From: Strongylocentrotus droebachiensis
Taxonomy: Eukaryota; Echinodermata; Echinoidea; Camarodonta; Strongylocentrotidae
Assembly (NCBI GenBank): GCA_035222895.1
Contig: JAVYIG010001605.1
Coordinates: forward strand, 186,001-250,000
Direction: 5' to 3'
Length of the DNA stretch: 64,000 nt
A program made the translations under genes and the position numbers. The notes beneath the pieces were generated by a model, which saw nothing but the letters and a program-made list of their open reading frames with translations, was not told the origin of the DNA and did not search any database. Below, one piece after another: positions 45,256 to 56,877 of the stretch. Within the stretch, counting starts at the first letter, position 1; each line of letters begins with the position of its first letter.

Positions 45256-46214
45256 ATATTATAAGAGAATGATTGAATAAGTAAGATTGGTGACCCTATT
45301 TGTTCCAGTTTCCCCTCCATGGGTGCACTTACGCTACGCCCCAGCTATTATATTATATAGGAGATGTGGGGTAAATGTGTGCACCACGCCAAACGTCAAA
45401 TGATCAAAAGAGAAATGAAAACGTTGTCGCAATCGTTTCTTAATTTCCCCAAAACTATAGGAATTTGCACAAAAATGAAATTAACAGTGAATTTAAAAAT
45501 CAATAAAAAACATATTACCATTATAAGCAATTGTAACACAAGCATGTACACACCAAAAAGCCTAATGGTTGAGAAGTGGGGCTAAAGTATTTGCAGAAGA
45601 AATAAAAGGGAGAGGAGGGGGCATCGAAAACTGATAGGAGTAGTAATATACACTCCCCTTTCTCTCGCATTTTATGTTCAACATGTTTGCAGACGTTCAA
45701 AAAGTATATGCCAATGTCCTTGTGAGTCCCCTATTGATATATGTGTGAACACGACAATGACATGTTACGTATAACGCGAACATGATTTCTATAATTCTGT
45801 AGGCAATACAACGGGAACTGTAATTGCTCTCATTTTGGTTTCTGGAAAGTCTAAGCGAATTGGGTTTTGCTTGCAAAATTCTGCGCCCCTCCCAATATTA
45901 ACACCAGTGATCCTTGGTAGCAGTATATAGCCACTGCTTCGGCACTGCCTACACGTCCATTCGAATACGCATTTTAACTGGGTGACTCTGGGTATTGGTG
46001 CTAATGCATTATTTTGTATACAAATGTCCTTATTTCATTGTGTTTTAAATTCTCTCCTCTAAATTTCGTCTTTCCCCATACTGCTAATGTTTTTCATCTA
46101 CATTACTTGTTTTTTCAAGAACCTATATTATACAAGCATTGCTTTTTAATAGCTTCCTCACATTCTACTAAATCAATTACATGAATTGAGAATAATTGAG
46201 ATGTGCTCATTTAT

Positions 46215-46320
46215 ACTACAATTGTATTGTATATTTTTTTATTTTATATGTATGTCTATATTTTCTGTAAAATGTGGAACAATAAAACTTGATACTTGAA
46301 ACTTGAAACAGCTCCTGTTT
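46215..46320 (+). repeat. Possible retroelement 3' tail
   Basis: 'ctgtaaaatgtggaacaataaa' followed by repeats of ACTTGA/ACTTGAA resembles the tailed 3' ends of non-LTR elements. Compare 55085-55152. Confidence 0.4.
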
Positions 46321-48344
46321 CTAAAGACCAATATACATTTTTCTTTTTCAAAATTTAAATCATACGTGTATACCCAATAACTACCTAATTCATTCACATA
46401 GCATGTAATATTGTTTCTCAGTAGTCAAATTGCAAATTGCTTGCTTTAGGAGTTACTAGGTCGGAAAATGTAATGGTTTGCCTTATCTATTGAGCGCGTA
46501 TATAAATGCCATCTCCCATTTAAATTGTCATAAAATACAGTTCGTAAATGAAATAATCATGATCAATCGTTATAAGGTACTTAAAAAAAGCCGGTTGCAT
46601 TACATTTGATTACAGTCAACAACTAAATTGTTCACACCCCTTGTTAATTTTGTTTTTCGTAACTCTATAATTATAGGTGAACTGGGTGAATTTAGGGCCT
46701 TAGTTTAATAATTTTAGATATAAGCTTTTAGATATCACCTTCTCAAGAAACATACATCGGGACAGATCAATTTTTCATATACTTAAACAATTCCAAATTT
46801 GGTAAAGGTATGAATAGTCATTCTGTTCTTTCCACTCTTATATTGGATGTATTATGTACTTGTAACTGAACTTTATGTAGAATTTGGGTCTTATCAAATG
46901 AATTATTATCAATAGCTGTACGGGTGCCTTGCGTCGGGTTCCACCTACAAGTTCTCTGCATAACACCTATTGTGCGAAATCATGAACGCAAATCGGAATG
47001 CTTTTGACGAAGCCCTCGATAATGTATTCATAATTCCAGACTCGAAAGAGTCCCACGGAAATTGGCAATACTGAATACACCATATTAACCGCGTTGTATG
47101 CTTTCCTCTATTACACTGGAAATACCCGCTCCGGTGACACGAGTGGGACCCGACACCAAGGCATTGTCCATGAAACCGTCGTAAGTCCAAGTTCACCGAC
47201 ATCCCATTTAAACCAGTGTTAAATTAAATGGGTTGTCCACGGTCTTGAACTTATGACGGTTTCGTGAAACGCTGCCCAGAATGATAATAGACCAACAAAA
47301 ATCCATGTAGCTATTAATATGGCTACTTGTCGACCAGCTTCGTGTCTATTTGGAAGTGTGACAGGGAACTTACTTATACACAGAAAAATGTTTGTTTAAT
47401 AATACTTCTCTCTCTCTCTCTCTCTCCCACCCCTCTATATGCATCTAACTTGTCGAACTATTTACCTCAGCCACCTCGATCTCTCCATGTGAAAATGTTA
47501 TATATGGAAAGACTGTAATGATATATTTGACTTTATATCCATACCAAATCTAAGTTTGGAGGAGATATTTTGGGGAATAACATTAATTGATTAAGGAAAT
47601 AATTGTGGTAAAGTAGGGCTATTTGATTTTCACGGGAAGAGAACGGAGTTTATCTATTCTCATGGACGAAATTAAACACAGTTCCAAAGAAGATGAATTG
47701 TAGGAAAATAATTTGCATTGATTATAAATAAATTTCCCCTGCATCTGAGAAAATGGGGAAACTGGGCAGTTTTAGGGAGAGCGAAGTAGAGGTGAAACGA
47801 AAAGAAACAACCGAAGTCATTTCGATGTAGTAAAGAAACCTGTGCCAGATACATTCCCTATCCACACAAGTAGAAGGGGGATGAAAGATAAGTCCGAAGA
47901 GATAGACGGGAGGACAGGAAGGGAGAGGGTTTTCTGGGTGGATTGTGTGTTTTGATAAAATTAAAACTCATAATTTCAATTCTGTATACTAATATATTGA
48001 GAAATATGAAACTCCTTTTTTTAAGTATTCAGTTTTATTCTAAAACTAAGAAAGCAATGCTTGTTCTAGTTTTTGGAATGAAATAATGAGTAGTGCAGTA
48101 ATATTTTCCTATTATGTTATTGTGATATATTTTAGTCCTTTACATTGTGAAATTATGAACAATGAATTATGTTGTATTCATGATCGTTTATCAAATGACG
48201 AAAAAAGCTTTGTATAATTATGTTACAGTCTGTATAAACTAGGACTATGGAAAATACTTTGCTTCTATGTTATGTGCAAACAGGAATTGGAGTTTTTAAA
48301 AATAAATTCCATGAATACAAAAATGTCTCTCTCGTTCTTTCGTT

Positions 48345-48385
48345 ATCTTTGTTAATCTCTCTCTCTCTCTCTGTCAACACCCCCC

Positions 48386-48419
<34 letters not shown>

Positions 48420-48544
48420 ATATATATCTCCTTCTGCCCCAATCAAAATCCCCATCCCTCTCCGTCTCTATGTATCGCCATCTATCTCTCTCTGCTGAAC
48501 TAATTCGAAAAGCCCCCCTCTCTCCCCTCAACCCATCCCACCCC

Positions 48545-48585
<41 letters not shown>

Positions 48586-48595
48586 TCTCTCTCTT
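48345..48595. repeat. (TC)n microsatellite tracts
   Basis: Two (TC)n blocks, 48350-48430 and 48545-48595, separated by C-rich sequence. Confidence 0.9.
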
Positions 48596-48754
48596 CATGT
48601 CATAAACTTCATGGTTTGCTTTCTTTTCATAAATCAAAAACCGATGTACAATGCCATTGTTAAGGGCATACATCATTAACATTGAATGTAGGAATGTTAT
48701 CTTCGTCACAATGGATGGATCCTTTTCAGCGGCATAGGCATTGACGTCATGAAA

Positions 48755-48920
48755 CATTATACTCCGAAGGGAGATATATTTTCGCAAGGGGTAATGTTTT
48801 CACGAAACGCGCAGCGCTGAGGGAAAAATATGATAACGATGGAAAACACTACCTTGCTGTTCAAAACGTGTTACATGAATATTTTACACCCTACAAGTAA
48901 ATATCTGTTATGCGAAATAG
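48755..48920. repeat. Foldback element, family A copy 2 (diverged)
   Basis: 'cgaagggagatatatttt', 'gcgcagcgctgagggaaaaata' and 'aaatatctgttat' match the order of motifs in the family A copy at 61689. Confidence 0.5.
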
Positions 48921-49384
48921 CTAGATAGTTTTGATTATACTATGTAATTACACATTCAATTTAGGAAAATTGCGATCTCATTTCTTGTGTTTTCTCGAAC
49001 CGTCCTGTCTTCCACGTCAAATACACGCAGCTATTAGACAATGTAAATAATGGGTCTGAGACGGCACGTTTAATTGCTTAGCTCTCTATCTTTGCCTACA
49101 AACTGGCTCATGCGACCTCAGGATGGTGACGTACTAGAGGTCTGTCCCTAGAAGTAAATAATATATCTGATTGATACCTTTTGTTTGTTTTTGTACACGT
49201 CTGTAAACACCCAATTACACACACCCACATACACATCGGTTCTATAGTGCGCACCAGCCGCGGATCCAGGATTTCTTAGGGGGGGGGGCCCAAATTAGAA
49301 ATTATGCAAGCCAAATATTGGTACGTAATCGTGACCAACAGTGACGTAATGCGGGGGGGGGGGGGTCGGTGCAGAGAGGGGCGA

Positions 49385-50157
49385 GTTTCCCCCTCCCTCC
49401 TCCGCGAACGCGGAAGTTTTGACGTTTCATGAAATTATTAGAGAAAGAAGACGATTCGTTGTACCGTTCTCAAAAATAATTCTCGTCTGAATTTAGTTTT
49501 TCCCCTCCCGCGCGAAGCGCGGAAAATTTTACGATTTATTAAATTATTACGATTCTTTGGAGAGTTCTCGACTCTTAATTCTCGTCTGAATTCAGGTTCC
49601 CCCCCTCCCGCGCTTCGCGCGGAAGCTTTTTAAGTTTTCTTTAATCATTAGAGAAAGAAGGCGATTCGTTGTACCGTTTTCGACACTAATCCTCGTCTGA
49701 AATCAGTTTTCCCCCTTCCGCGCGAAGCGTGGAAGCTCTTACGATTCATTAAATCATTAGAGAAAGAAGACGATTCGTTATACCGTTCTCGAAAATAATC
49801 CTCGTCGGAATTTAGTTCCCCCTACATCCCGCGCGAAGCGCGGAAGGTAACATTAAATCATTAAAGATTCGTATTACCGTTCTCGCCTCTGAATCCTCGT
49901 CTGAATTCAGGTCCCCCCCCCTCCCGCGTTTCGCGCGGAAGCTTTGACGTTTCACGAGAAAATGTTACGATTTATTAAATTATTACGATTCTTTGGAGAG
50001 CTCTCGACTCTTAATCCTCGTCTGAATTCAGGTCCCCCCCCCCTCTCGCGCGAAGCGCGGAAGCTTTTACGTTTCATTAAATCATTAGAGAAAGAACACG
50101 ATTCGTTGTACCGTTTTCGACTCTTAATCCTCGTCTGAATTCAGTCCCCCCCCCTCC
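49385..50157. repeat. Minisatellite with GC-palindrome core, 7-8 units of about 97-123 bp
   Basis: Each unit has a C-run, a palindrome of the form CGCGCGAAGCGCGG or CGCGCTTCGCGCGG, 'aagcttttacg', 'aaatcattagagaaagaaga', 'gattcgttgtaccgtt' and 'ctcgtctgaattcag'. Cores lie near 49400, 49508, 49610, 49717, 49829, 49923 and 50047; the array stops in a last C-run at 50150. Confidence 0.9.
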
Positions 50158-50160
50158 AGG

Positions 50161-51228
50161 TTGGAAACACGTTTTGGCGTCTCTGGAACTGCTACCAAGT
50201 GGTTTGAATCTTACATCACTGGACGATATCAACAAGTGATCATCGATGGATCGCGATCCGATCCTACTCTGCTTAGGTGGGGGGTGCCACAAGGTTCCGT
50301 CGTCGGCCCTGTACTTTTTACATGTTATACGACACCCTTAGAGGACATCATTCATTCCCACGGTTTCTCCTCGATGATATATGCCGACGACACCCAACTA
50401 TATGTTACTGTTAAGTCTGGACAAATTCCTCAAATGTTACATAAACTGGAAGATTGTCTACATGCCATTCGCTCCTGGTTGACTAAAAACTTTCTGCTCT
50501 TGAACGACAACAAGATGGAAGTGCTACACCTGTTTTCTCACCGAAGAAGAAATACAGTAGAACTCCCTCCTATTCAAATAACAAATGGTTCTGTAAATTC
50601 CTCCAAAACAGTTGTTAACTTAGGTGTTACGTTTGATCAAAACCTTTCAATGCGCCCACATGTCAATAGTATCTGTCGTAAAGCATCCTTCGCCCTGAGA
50701 AAAATTGGTAAAATTCGTAAATTCCTCTCCAAATCATCCACTGAAATCCTCGTCCACGCATTTATCAGTTCACTCCTTGATAGTTGTAATAGCCTGCTCC
50801 ATGGAATTCCGGAAAAAGATATGGCCAAGCTACAAAGAATCCAGAACTCTGCAGCACGTCTAGTGTCTCTCACCAAAAAACATGACCATATTACACCAAC
50901 CCTTAAACAATTGCATTGGCTCCCCATTCAATTTCGCGTCCAGTTCAAAGTTCTTCTTTTAACCTTCAAGTCTCTACATGGTCATGCCCCAAATTATCTT
51001 TCTGAACTAATTCAATTATACACACCCAATAGGCCCCTTCGTTCTGCAAATCAAACTCTCTTGACCGTTAAAAAAGCAAAAACAAAATACTTTGGTGATA
51101 GGTCATTTTCATGCTCTGCTCCACGTTTGTGGAATTCTCTCCCAGCCTCCATTCGTTGCATCTCAGATATTACTTTGTTTAGATCGAAATTAAAAACCTA
51201 CCTAATGGAAAATGCATACTCAACCTAG
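50161..51228 (+). pseudogene. Truncated LINE reverse transcriptase (C-terminal half)
   Basis: 355 codons are open to a TAG stop at 51226-51228, without an internal stop. Reverse-transcriptase motifs are GVPQGS (residues 41-46) and the catalytic YADD (74-77). The typical C-terminal region of CR1/L2-type elements follows, with LHWLPI (near 254), HAPNYLSELI and FGDRSFSCSAPRLWNSLP. The frame starts at a TTG directly after the minisatellite and lacks the N-terminal half, so this is a dead 5'-truncated copy and not a cellular gene. Confidence 0.9.
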
Positions 51229-51337
51229 TTCTTAAATTGTTACCTAGTTCTTAAATTGTTACCCAGTTCTTAAATAGTTACCTAGTTCTTAAATTGTTAC
51301 CTAGTTCTTAAATTGTTACCTAGTTCTTAAATTGTTA
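51224..51337 (+). repeat. 19-bp tandem repeat, six copies, in the LINE 3' region
   Basis: Unit CCTAGTTCTTAAATTGTTA at exact 19-base spacing; the third copy has two changes. The stop codon of the LINE frame lies in the first unit. Confidence 0.95.
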
Positions 51338-51539
51338 CCTTACATTGTTATCTTATGTTTCATAATTTCACTTCATATTTGTTTTCTTGTCATTACTCTG
51401 TTTAGTTTTAATTGTATAAATATTGTAAAGCGCTTTGATATAAATGTCTTATGAAAAGCGCTATATAAGTAAAAGTTATTATTATTAAAAGTTATTATAT
51501 TTACTAAAAAGTGAGGAAAAATCTTGGAAATTATGTCAT

Positions 51540-51780
51540 TTCTTTCCCTTTTCCTTCCTTCTCTCTTATTTTTTTGATTGGGGGGGGGGGGGGGGGTCAA
51601 CAGCCTGGGAGGCAAGGCCCTTTCGGCCCACCCCCCGATCTCCTTCTTCCCCCTTTTCTTTTTTTCTTCCTCTTCTTTCTTTCCCTTCTCTCCTCTTTCC
51701 CCTTTCCTTCTTTTCCTTTCTTCTCTCTTTTTTTTTTTTTTTTTTTTTTGCGGGGGGGGGGGGGGGGGGGCAAGGCCCGC
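51540..51780. repeat. Pyrimidine-rich low-complexity tract with G-runs
   Basis: CTT/CCT-rich sequence bounded by G-runs at 51581-51596 and 51751-51770. All reading frames across it are low complexity. Confidence 0.9.
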
Positions 51781-52267
51781 TCCCCCCCCTGGATCCGCGC
51801 CTGGTGCGCACAGTGTTAAGGTATGAAGACCGAATAATGCCCAAATAAATATGCTATTTACGGTCCCCGCAAACGATATCACGTGACGATCGTTGGACCA
51901 ATCACATATTCGTATCTGTAAAAGCTTTCTAATATAACGAAATAAATTTATCCAGTCTGACAGGGACCTTTGCTTAGAAACGAATGTAAACCTAATTCTT
52001 AAGGCTCTTCGTGAGTTATTTTGCGCTATGTCACCTATTGATAACGCCTTTTAGTTTAACAAGATTGACACCCAGAGTGTTTTTTGTTCTTCTTCTTACG
52101 ACCTAAACAACACATGATTGTTTTATATTTATGATCTCATGATCTATCTTTAGCATCTGTTTTGTATTTTACTTTATATATCTTATGTCATTGATTCCCT
52201 ATGGAGAATGAGTCCAGTTTGGCGCCATTTGACAAGCGCACATGTGCTAATGGTGTGTGTGCGTATG

Positions 52268-52269
52268 TG

Positions 52270-52321
<52 letters not shown>
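52268..52321. repeat. (TA)n(GA)n microsatellite
   Basis: TA dinucleotides pass directly into GA dinucleotides. Confidence 0.95.
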
Positions 52322-52326
<5 letters not shown>

Positions 52327-52336
52327 AGACATATAG

Positions 52337-52408
52337 GGCGTTGCAAGAAAGTTGCGATTGATATTTGCAATCGATTGCAACTCAACTTTTTTTGCAACGC
52401 CCCCCTAG
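52337..52408. repeat. Small foldback GGGCGTTGCAAGAAAG
   Basis: 'gggcgttgcaagaaagttgc' pairs with 'ttttttgcaacgccc', with an inner 'ttgcaatcgattgcaa' palindrome. A related hairpin is at 52537-52642. Confidence 0.7.
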
Positions 52409-52536
52409 TCTCCCAAATTTCCTAGTATTCTGTTAAGATTAAAATTGTAATAAATAAAGGAAGTTAACTAGATCAAGCTTTACCCCCCCCCCCCCCTTTC
52501 TCTTTCTCTCTCTCTCTCTTACAGTGCAACATGGGG

Positions 52537-52642
52537 CAAGACAATTGAGTTGCGATCAATTGCAAATTTGCAATTAAACGCAAGACTTACGCTTTGTTTT
52601 GGGGATTTGCAATTGACTGCAACCTTCTTGCATCACCCCAGT
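52537..52642. repeat. Small foldback related to 52337-52408
   Basis: 'ggggcaagacaattgagttgc' pairs loosely with 'gcaaccttcttgcatcacccc'; internal TTGCAAT motifs recur. Confidence 0.5.
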
Positions 52643-53869
52643 AGTCATAATTTTAATATCAAGATGAGGGTAGGCATATCATTAGACAATTCATGGCAGA
52701 AAAAAGCAGACCAAAAATGATTGATAAATGTATAACAGAAGGCTAGTTATACTGTTAAAAGATAATATCAAACATTGCGGCTGACGAATGGTTTGCATCA
52801 TTAAAATGTGCTAACAGCATCTTTGTCATCTACACACATTTTAAATGTTTAGTTGATATACTCTACTTCACTTCAAATCAATGATTGTCAGATTGTGTTT
52901 TAAAAGAATTCAGCTTTTTCCAATCTTTCCTTCACGTATTAATTTGTTTTAATTATTATTTATTAATTTTTTTTAACAAAGAGAAAAGAAAAGAAAAGAA
53001 AATACAAAAAGAACATGGCAAAAGTTCGGAGACTAATATTGTCATATTTACAGTAAAATGAAATAAATCAAGAAATAAAACTATAACATGTACATTGGCA
53101 TAATACTAGTTCAATGATCACTAAAAAGGAGAACGTTACCTCATGTATTATTTTTTCCCTTCTTTTTCGTTTAAACAAAAAATCTTATATTTGAAACGAA
53201 AATCTTAAGTATCTATATATACATTGAAAATACACCATGCATATTCGACCATCGATGAGAAATATTGTTTTGGTTTTTTCACCTCGTCAATAATCAATAA
53301 ATCCCACCAATCAGATCACAGCAAACACGACCATGCGCACTAGCATGATTGCAAAGCACCCCATCAGGTTTTACGAATAATTCGTCATATTCAGTTTTCG
53401 CTCTAGGATTATCAATACACCTGAAAGTTTTTGGAAGATAAAATCCTGAGTATTTGTTTTCGCCAGCACGAGTTAAACCGGTGAGTACGTTTTATTTCGA
53501 TAGATCAAAACTATTTTGACCAATACATTACTGACTACATGTTATATGTTGGTATTCCTGCTCTATGAGAACCTCGATAAAAACCAAATAAGAGGAAAAG
53601 TGAAAGATTTGGTTCCCAAATATTTTGAAATGTATGAAACATCGAATAGCAAAACACATGGGACTTACCATTTAATTTTCTCAATCATTTTACTCAATAT
53701 TTATTTATTATTACGTGATGATATGTTTCTCTAATATTATGTTTGTTTTTGTCACACTGTTGATCTTAAGAAATATCTGTTTAATTTAGCTTATAATTGA
53801 TTACCATTACCTTTCATGTCTGTACCTTTCCTCTTGCACTTTTGTATATATTTATCATGTATTTCATCT
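52643..53869. other. Intergenic, no feature
   Basis: AT-rich. The open stretch at 53516-53734 has no recognisable domain or splice context. Confidence 0.4.
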
Positions 53870-53962
53870 GTTGCACAAGCTGCGTCTTGAGCATTTGATT
53901 GTCAAGTGGATTTGGCGCCATACAAATCTTATGTATTATTATTATTATTATTTTTATTATTA
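53870..53962 (+). repeat. 3' end fragment of a CR1/L2-type LINE
   Basis: 'tggatttggcgccatacaaat' followed by (ATT)n, the usual tail form of this LINE group. Confidence 0.5.
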
Positions 53963-54324
53963 GGAACAGATTTTGTTTCTCTCTCGTAGCCATTGATTCC
54001 CCACATACAGACCGATTAAAGTGTCTGGAATGGAGAAGACAAAAATAAGACCTAAAAAAGAAAAACTTGTACATACATATGAGATGTGTTTGACTTTAGA
54101 ATATCAAGTAATCTATTTTCTTGATTGTATTAATTTTAATCTGCTAGGTTTGAAAAATAAATAAAAGTGTTTATAGGATCATTCATTAATTCACCATATG
54201 ATGTCATTAGGGTGTATATGGCCTATGCATTGTTAACAGAAAAATAGGACCTTTAAGAGAGTAGCAGAGGAAATTAAATGAAAGTGTAAATGAAAGGAAG
54301 AAGGGTAAAAGAAGGGAGACGGGA

Positions 54325-54363
<39 letters not shown>

Positions 54364-54364
54364 A
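54325..54364. repeat. (AT)n(AG)n microsatellite
   Basis: Same TA-to-GA composition as the tract at 52268. Confidence 0.95.
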
Positions 54365-54452
54365 AGAATGGGTGTGGCACAACACTGGTATGGAATAAAA
54401 TGCCATGTGACACATGAATACGTAATTTCGTATCAGCAGCAACAGTAAACTG

Positions 54453-54570
54453 CAGTGCGTCCCAGAAAAAAACGAAACCGAGAACTATCGATTTGTTATC
54501 ATAACTTAATCACAAATATAAGTAATAAATGATACATATTTTTTAAGCTTAGATCCTCTTCTTTCATTTG
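54453..54570. repeat. Foldback element, family C copy 2 (one arm)
   Basis: 'cagtgcgtccca', 'cgagaactatcga', 'ttatcataacttaatca' and 'gatcctcttctttcatttga' match the element at 22302. Confidence 0.65.
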
Positions 54571-55084
54571 ATGCAACTCATATGATGCATATTTCACGCA
54601 TGAGAGATTGAAAACAATTTGGAGAAAGGGTACCAACAAGTCATTTTGGGGGACGGTATCTGAATTTTCAAAGAGAAAAATCACAGGCAGAAATGCTTGC
54701 TCATCTCAGCTTATCAATTCAGCCTAAAATCCAGACTGTGCAATTGAACAGTTGGGCATAATATGATCAGCTGTCTGCAAGAACGCAGTTACTGCCATTG
54801 ACAATACAATGATGTTACGTCCATTTTGCAGGCAGGCGACCATACACAGTGTGAGTTCGATGTGTTTAAACGAACAGCTGGGGAGGAATTATAACCTTCG
54901 ATAGCACAACCCTTGTTTTATAGGTGAAAGTAAATCAATTCTACTTTTGTCACCCGATACACACAATGCTGTCACTCCACATCATATAACACTTGTGTTC
55001 CGATATATACGATGCATTAACTAGCATTGGTTAGTAGAAAAATACTCCCAAGATGCGATGTTGTTATGTCTGATATTTTCACCA

Positions 55085-55152
55085 TCCTGACCTTGTAATT
55101 TGCAGTCTAAATAAAATAAAGAACACGTTCTTGAACTTGAACTTGAACTTGT
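55085..55152 (+). repeat. Possible retroelement 3' tail
   Basis: 'gcagtctaaataaaataaag' then GAACTTGAACTTGAACTTG; compare 46290. Confidence 0.4.
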
Positions 55153-55245
55153 TAATTAGTTATGAAAATCATGTAATGTAAGAAATAAGGTCAAAGGTTC
55201 ATAGTATATCGAAGCAGAGTTTAGTGCGATTGCAAGGAAACATAT

Positions 55246-55312
55246 TTATATTCATATTCATGCTCATATCTTTATCAATATGCATATTCATATTCGAATT
55301 CATATCTGTATA
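55246..55312. repeat. ATATTCAT-type short tandem repeat
   Basis: Imperfect repeats of ATATTCAT/ATGCATAT. Confidence 0.7.
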
Positions 55313-55329
55313 ATAAGATTAATGTATTT

Positions 55330-55400
55330 TCAAAGGACACGGGGATCCACAGTCCGGTGATACATCCACTCGACCACGACACCTCTACCATTACTGTAAT
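55330..55400 (-). repeat. tRNA-derived SINE fragment
   Basis: On the minus strand 'gaggtgtcgtggtcgagtgg' looks like an A-box region, followed by a tRNA-like middle. The B box is not clear. Confidence 0.35.
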
Positions 55401-55709
55401 TGTCTATGATTATGACTATTTCTTTATGTCAACTGATCGGTAAACTTTTACCAGTGATACACGAATATCCCAATGGATAATAAATTCCTAATTGTAATCG
55501 CATGTCTACTTATCGTCTAAAATCTACCAATCTTACAATTCTCTGTTATATAATATCCTAATTCTAAGAAGTTCATTCCAAATATTGCGATTTGGCTCAT
55601 TGATTAGGAGCCCTAAACAGTATATACCACATGCACGACTAGAAAGGCCATAGCTTTCTGCACACACTGTGTCCATTTTTGTTTCATGACCATAATGCCT
55701 TTGATGCCA

Positions 55710-56001
55710 GGGGGTGTTTCACAAAAACTAAGATCGACTTAAGTTGGACTTAACTATGGCAGGCTGTTCATGCCACTAGTTCCTCTTAAAAAAAATCTTG
55801 TCAATGGTTTCTCAAGGGATGTACAAATCGTGGTCATCTACAGAATTTACATTTTTTGATATATCATCAAATATATTATATACAAATATTATCTAAAGAT
55901 CATAAATGAGAGACAAAATGGTGAGAACAACCAGTAGCATGAACGGCCTGTCATAGTTAAGTCCTACTTAAAGTCGATCTTAGTCTTTGTGAACACTACC
56001 C
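55710..56001. repeat. Foldback element, family B copy 3
   Basis: 'ggggtgtttcac' and 'gtgaacacta ccc' end it; inner arms 'gttggacttaactatggcag' and 'ctgtcatagttaagtcctac' pair. Closest to the copy at 33073. Confidence 0.75.
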
Positions 56002-56225
56002 AGGACTCCAGGAGTATTAAAAAAACGAATATGAACTTTATTATCGTTGAATTGACAATACATTGAGATGTTTTCCGATCAAAATTGGCCACTTTTTCAA
56101 GTTTTCTAGTTATCCCTGTTTATTGTTTTCAGTGATATTAATATTCCATTCGAACAATATAGCAATAAAAGAAAAAGAAAATATTGCAAATTTGAGGAAC
56201 AGCGTGGGATCAATTTAGCCCTTAA

Positions 56226-56624
56226 AGGTAAAGACCAGTATTGGAAACGCCCCGATTTCAAAAAATGAAATGGAAGCTCTTATTACCAATCATGTGAAAG
56301 AATATGTTTTGACTAATACATGATGATAAATATTTTGCCGGGAAACTGCCTACTAATTGATATATTTGGTAAATTAGTTTATCTACATGGTCTGTGAGAG
56401 ATAAACGCCCGTGTCGCGCACGTGTGCGTATAGTCCCATATAAATCTTTCTGTGTACAGTGCTTGTAACTTTACGAAGACTGGGCCAAATTTCTTATCAT
56501 TTTGATGATTCCAGAACCTTGCAGTACACACCAATACTTATATGCTAGATGATCAACCTTTTCTGATCGATTCCACAACGTTTCTTTCACAATGCAATCG
56601 CATGACCATAACTGGTCTTTACCT
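56226..56624. mobile_element. TTAA-flanked MITE, copy 2
   Basis: Perfect inverted ends AGGTAAAGACCAGT / ACTGGTCTTTACCT are flanked by TTAA (56222-56225 and 56625-56628). It is about the same length as the copy at 37227 and is in opposite orientation. Confidence 0.85.
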
Positions 56625-56628
56625 TTAA

Positions 56629-56873
56629 AGGGGATGTAGGCATGGCGCATCTACGACTTTTTTTGGACAACTGCACGTAAACGAATGGACTTGATTAACG
56701 GTCAGCGCACTCTAGCGTTCGCGAAACAGACCGAAGTTCTCCTCACGCTTCGGTTTCGCCTAAGTTGCACGCACGTGAATACTGCGGTCGCATCGTCCGT
56801 AATCGTATTATACCCGATTGGCCCCGAGTCAGGCCACGGGAAAGACACGTAGTCTCTTCATGCTACATCCCCT
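56629..56873. mobile_element. Second TTAA element sharing a TTAA with its neighbour
   Basis: Ends AGGGGATGTAGGCATG and, inverse, AGGGGATGTAGCATG. The left TTAA (56625-56628) is the right TTAA of the previous element; the right TTAA is 56874-56877. Confidence 0.8.
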
Positions 56874-56877
56874 TTAA

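Larger units (their letters stand above)
42100..49254. other. Intergenic region, no gene recognised
   Basis: AT-rich. Contains (GAA)n at 45010-45255, a retroelement-like 3' tail near 46290, (TC)n tracts, and a foldback remnant at 48755. A local inverted repeat lies at 47166-47267. None of the short open stretches resembles a known protein. Confidence 0.6.
50158..51490 (+). mobile_element. 5'-truncated CR1/L2-type LINE
   Basis: It covers the C-terminal reverse-transcriptase part (see the CDS entry), a 19-bp tandem repeat after the stop, and a 3' end with 'tgtaaagcgctttgatat', 'gcgctatataagtaaaag' and an (ATT)n tail. The endonuclease and the first RT motifs are missing. Confidence 0.85.
49255..51803. 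mobile_element. Composite hAT-like element, 2.55 kb
   Basis: Ends CAGCCGCGGATCCAGG and, inverse, CAGGCGCGGATCCAGG (15 of 16 match) are flanked by the 8-bp duplication GTGCGCAC (49247-49254 and 51804-51811). The same end sequence borders the 299-bp element at 58515. Inside are a GC-palindrome minisatellite, a truncated LINE and G/C homopolymer runs. No hAT transposase is present. The LINE is most simply a later insertion. Confidence 0.7.

Noticed and set aside
49255..51803. Active LINE
   Set aside because: The reverse transcriptase lacks its N-terminal half and the endonuclease.
53516..53734. 72-codon open frame
   Set aside because: AT-rich, no recognised domain, no splice sites or neighbours that support it.
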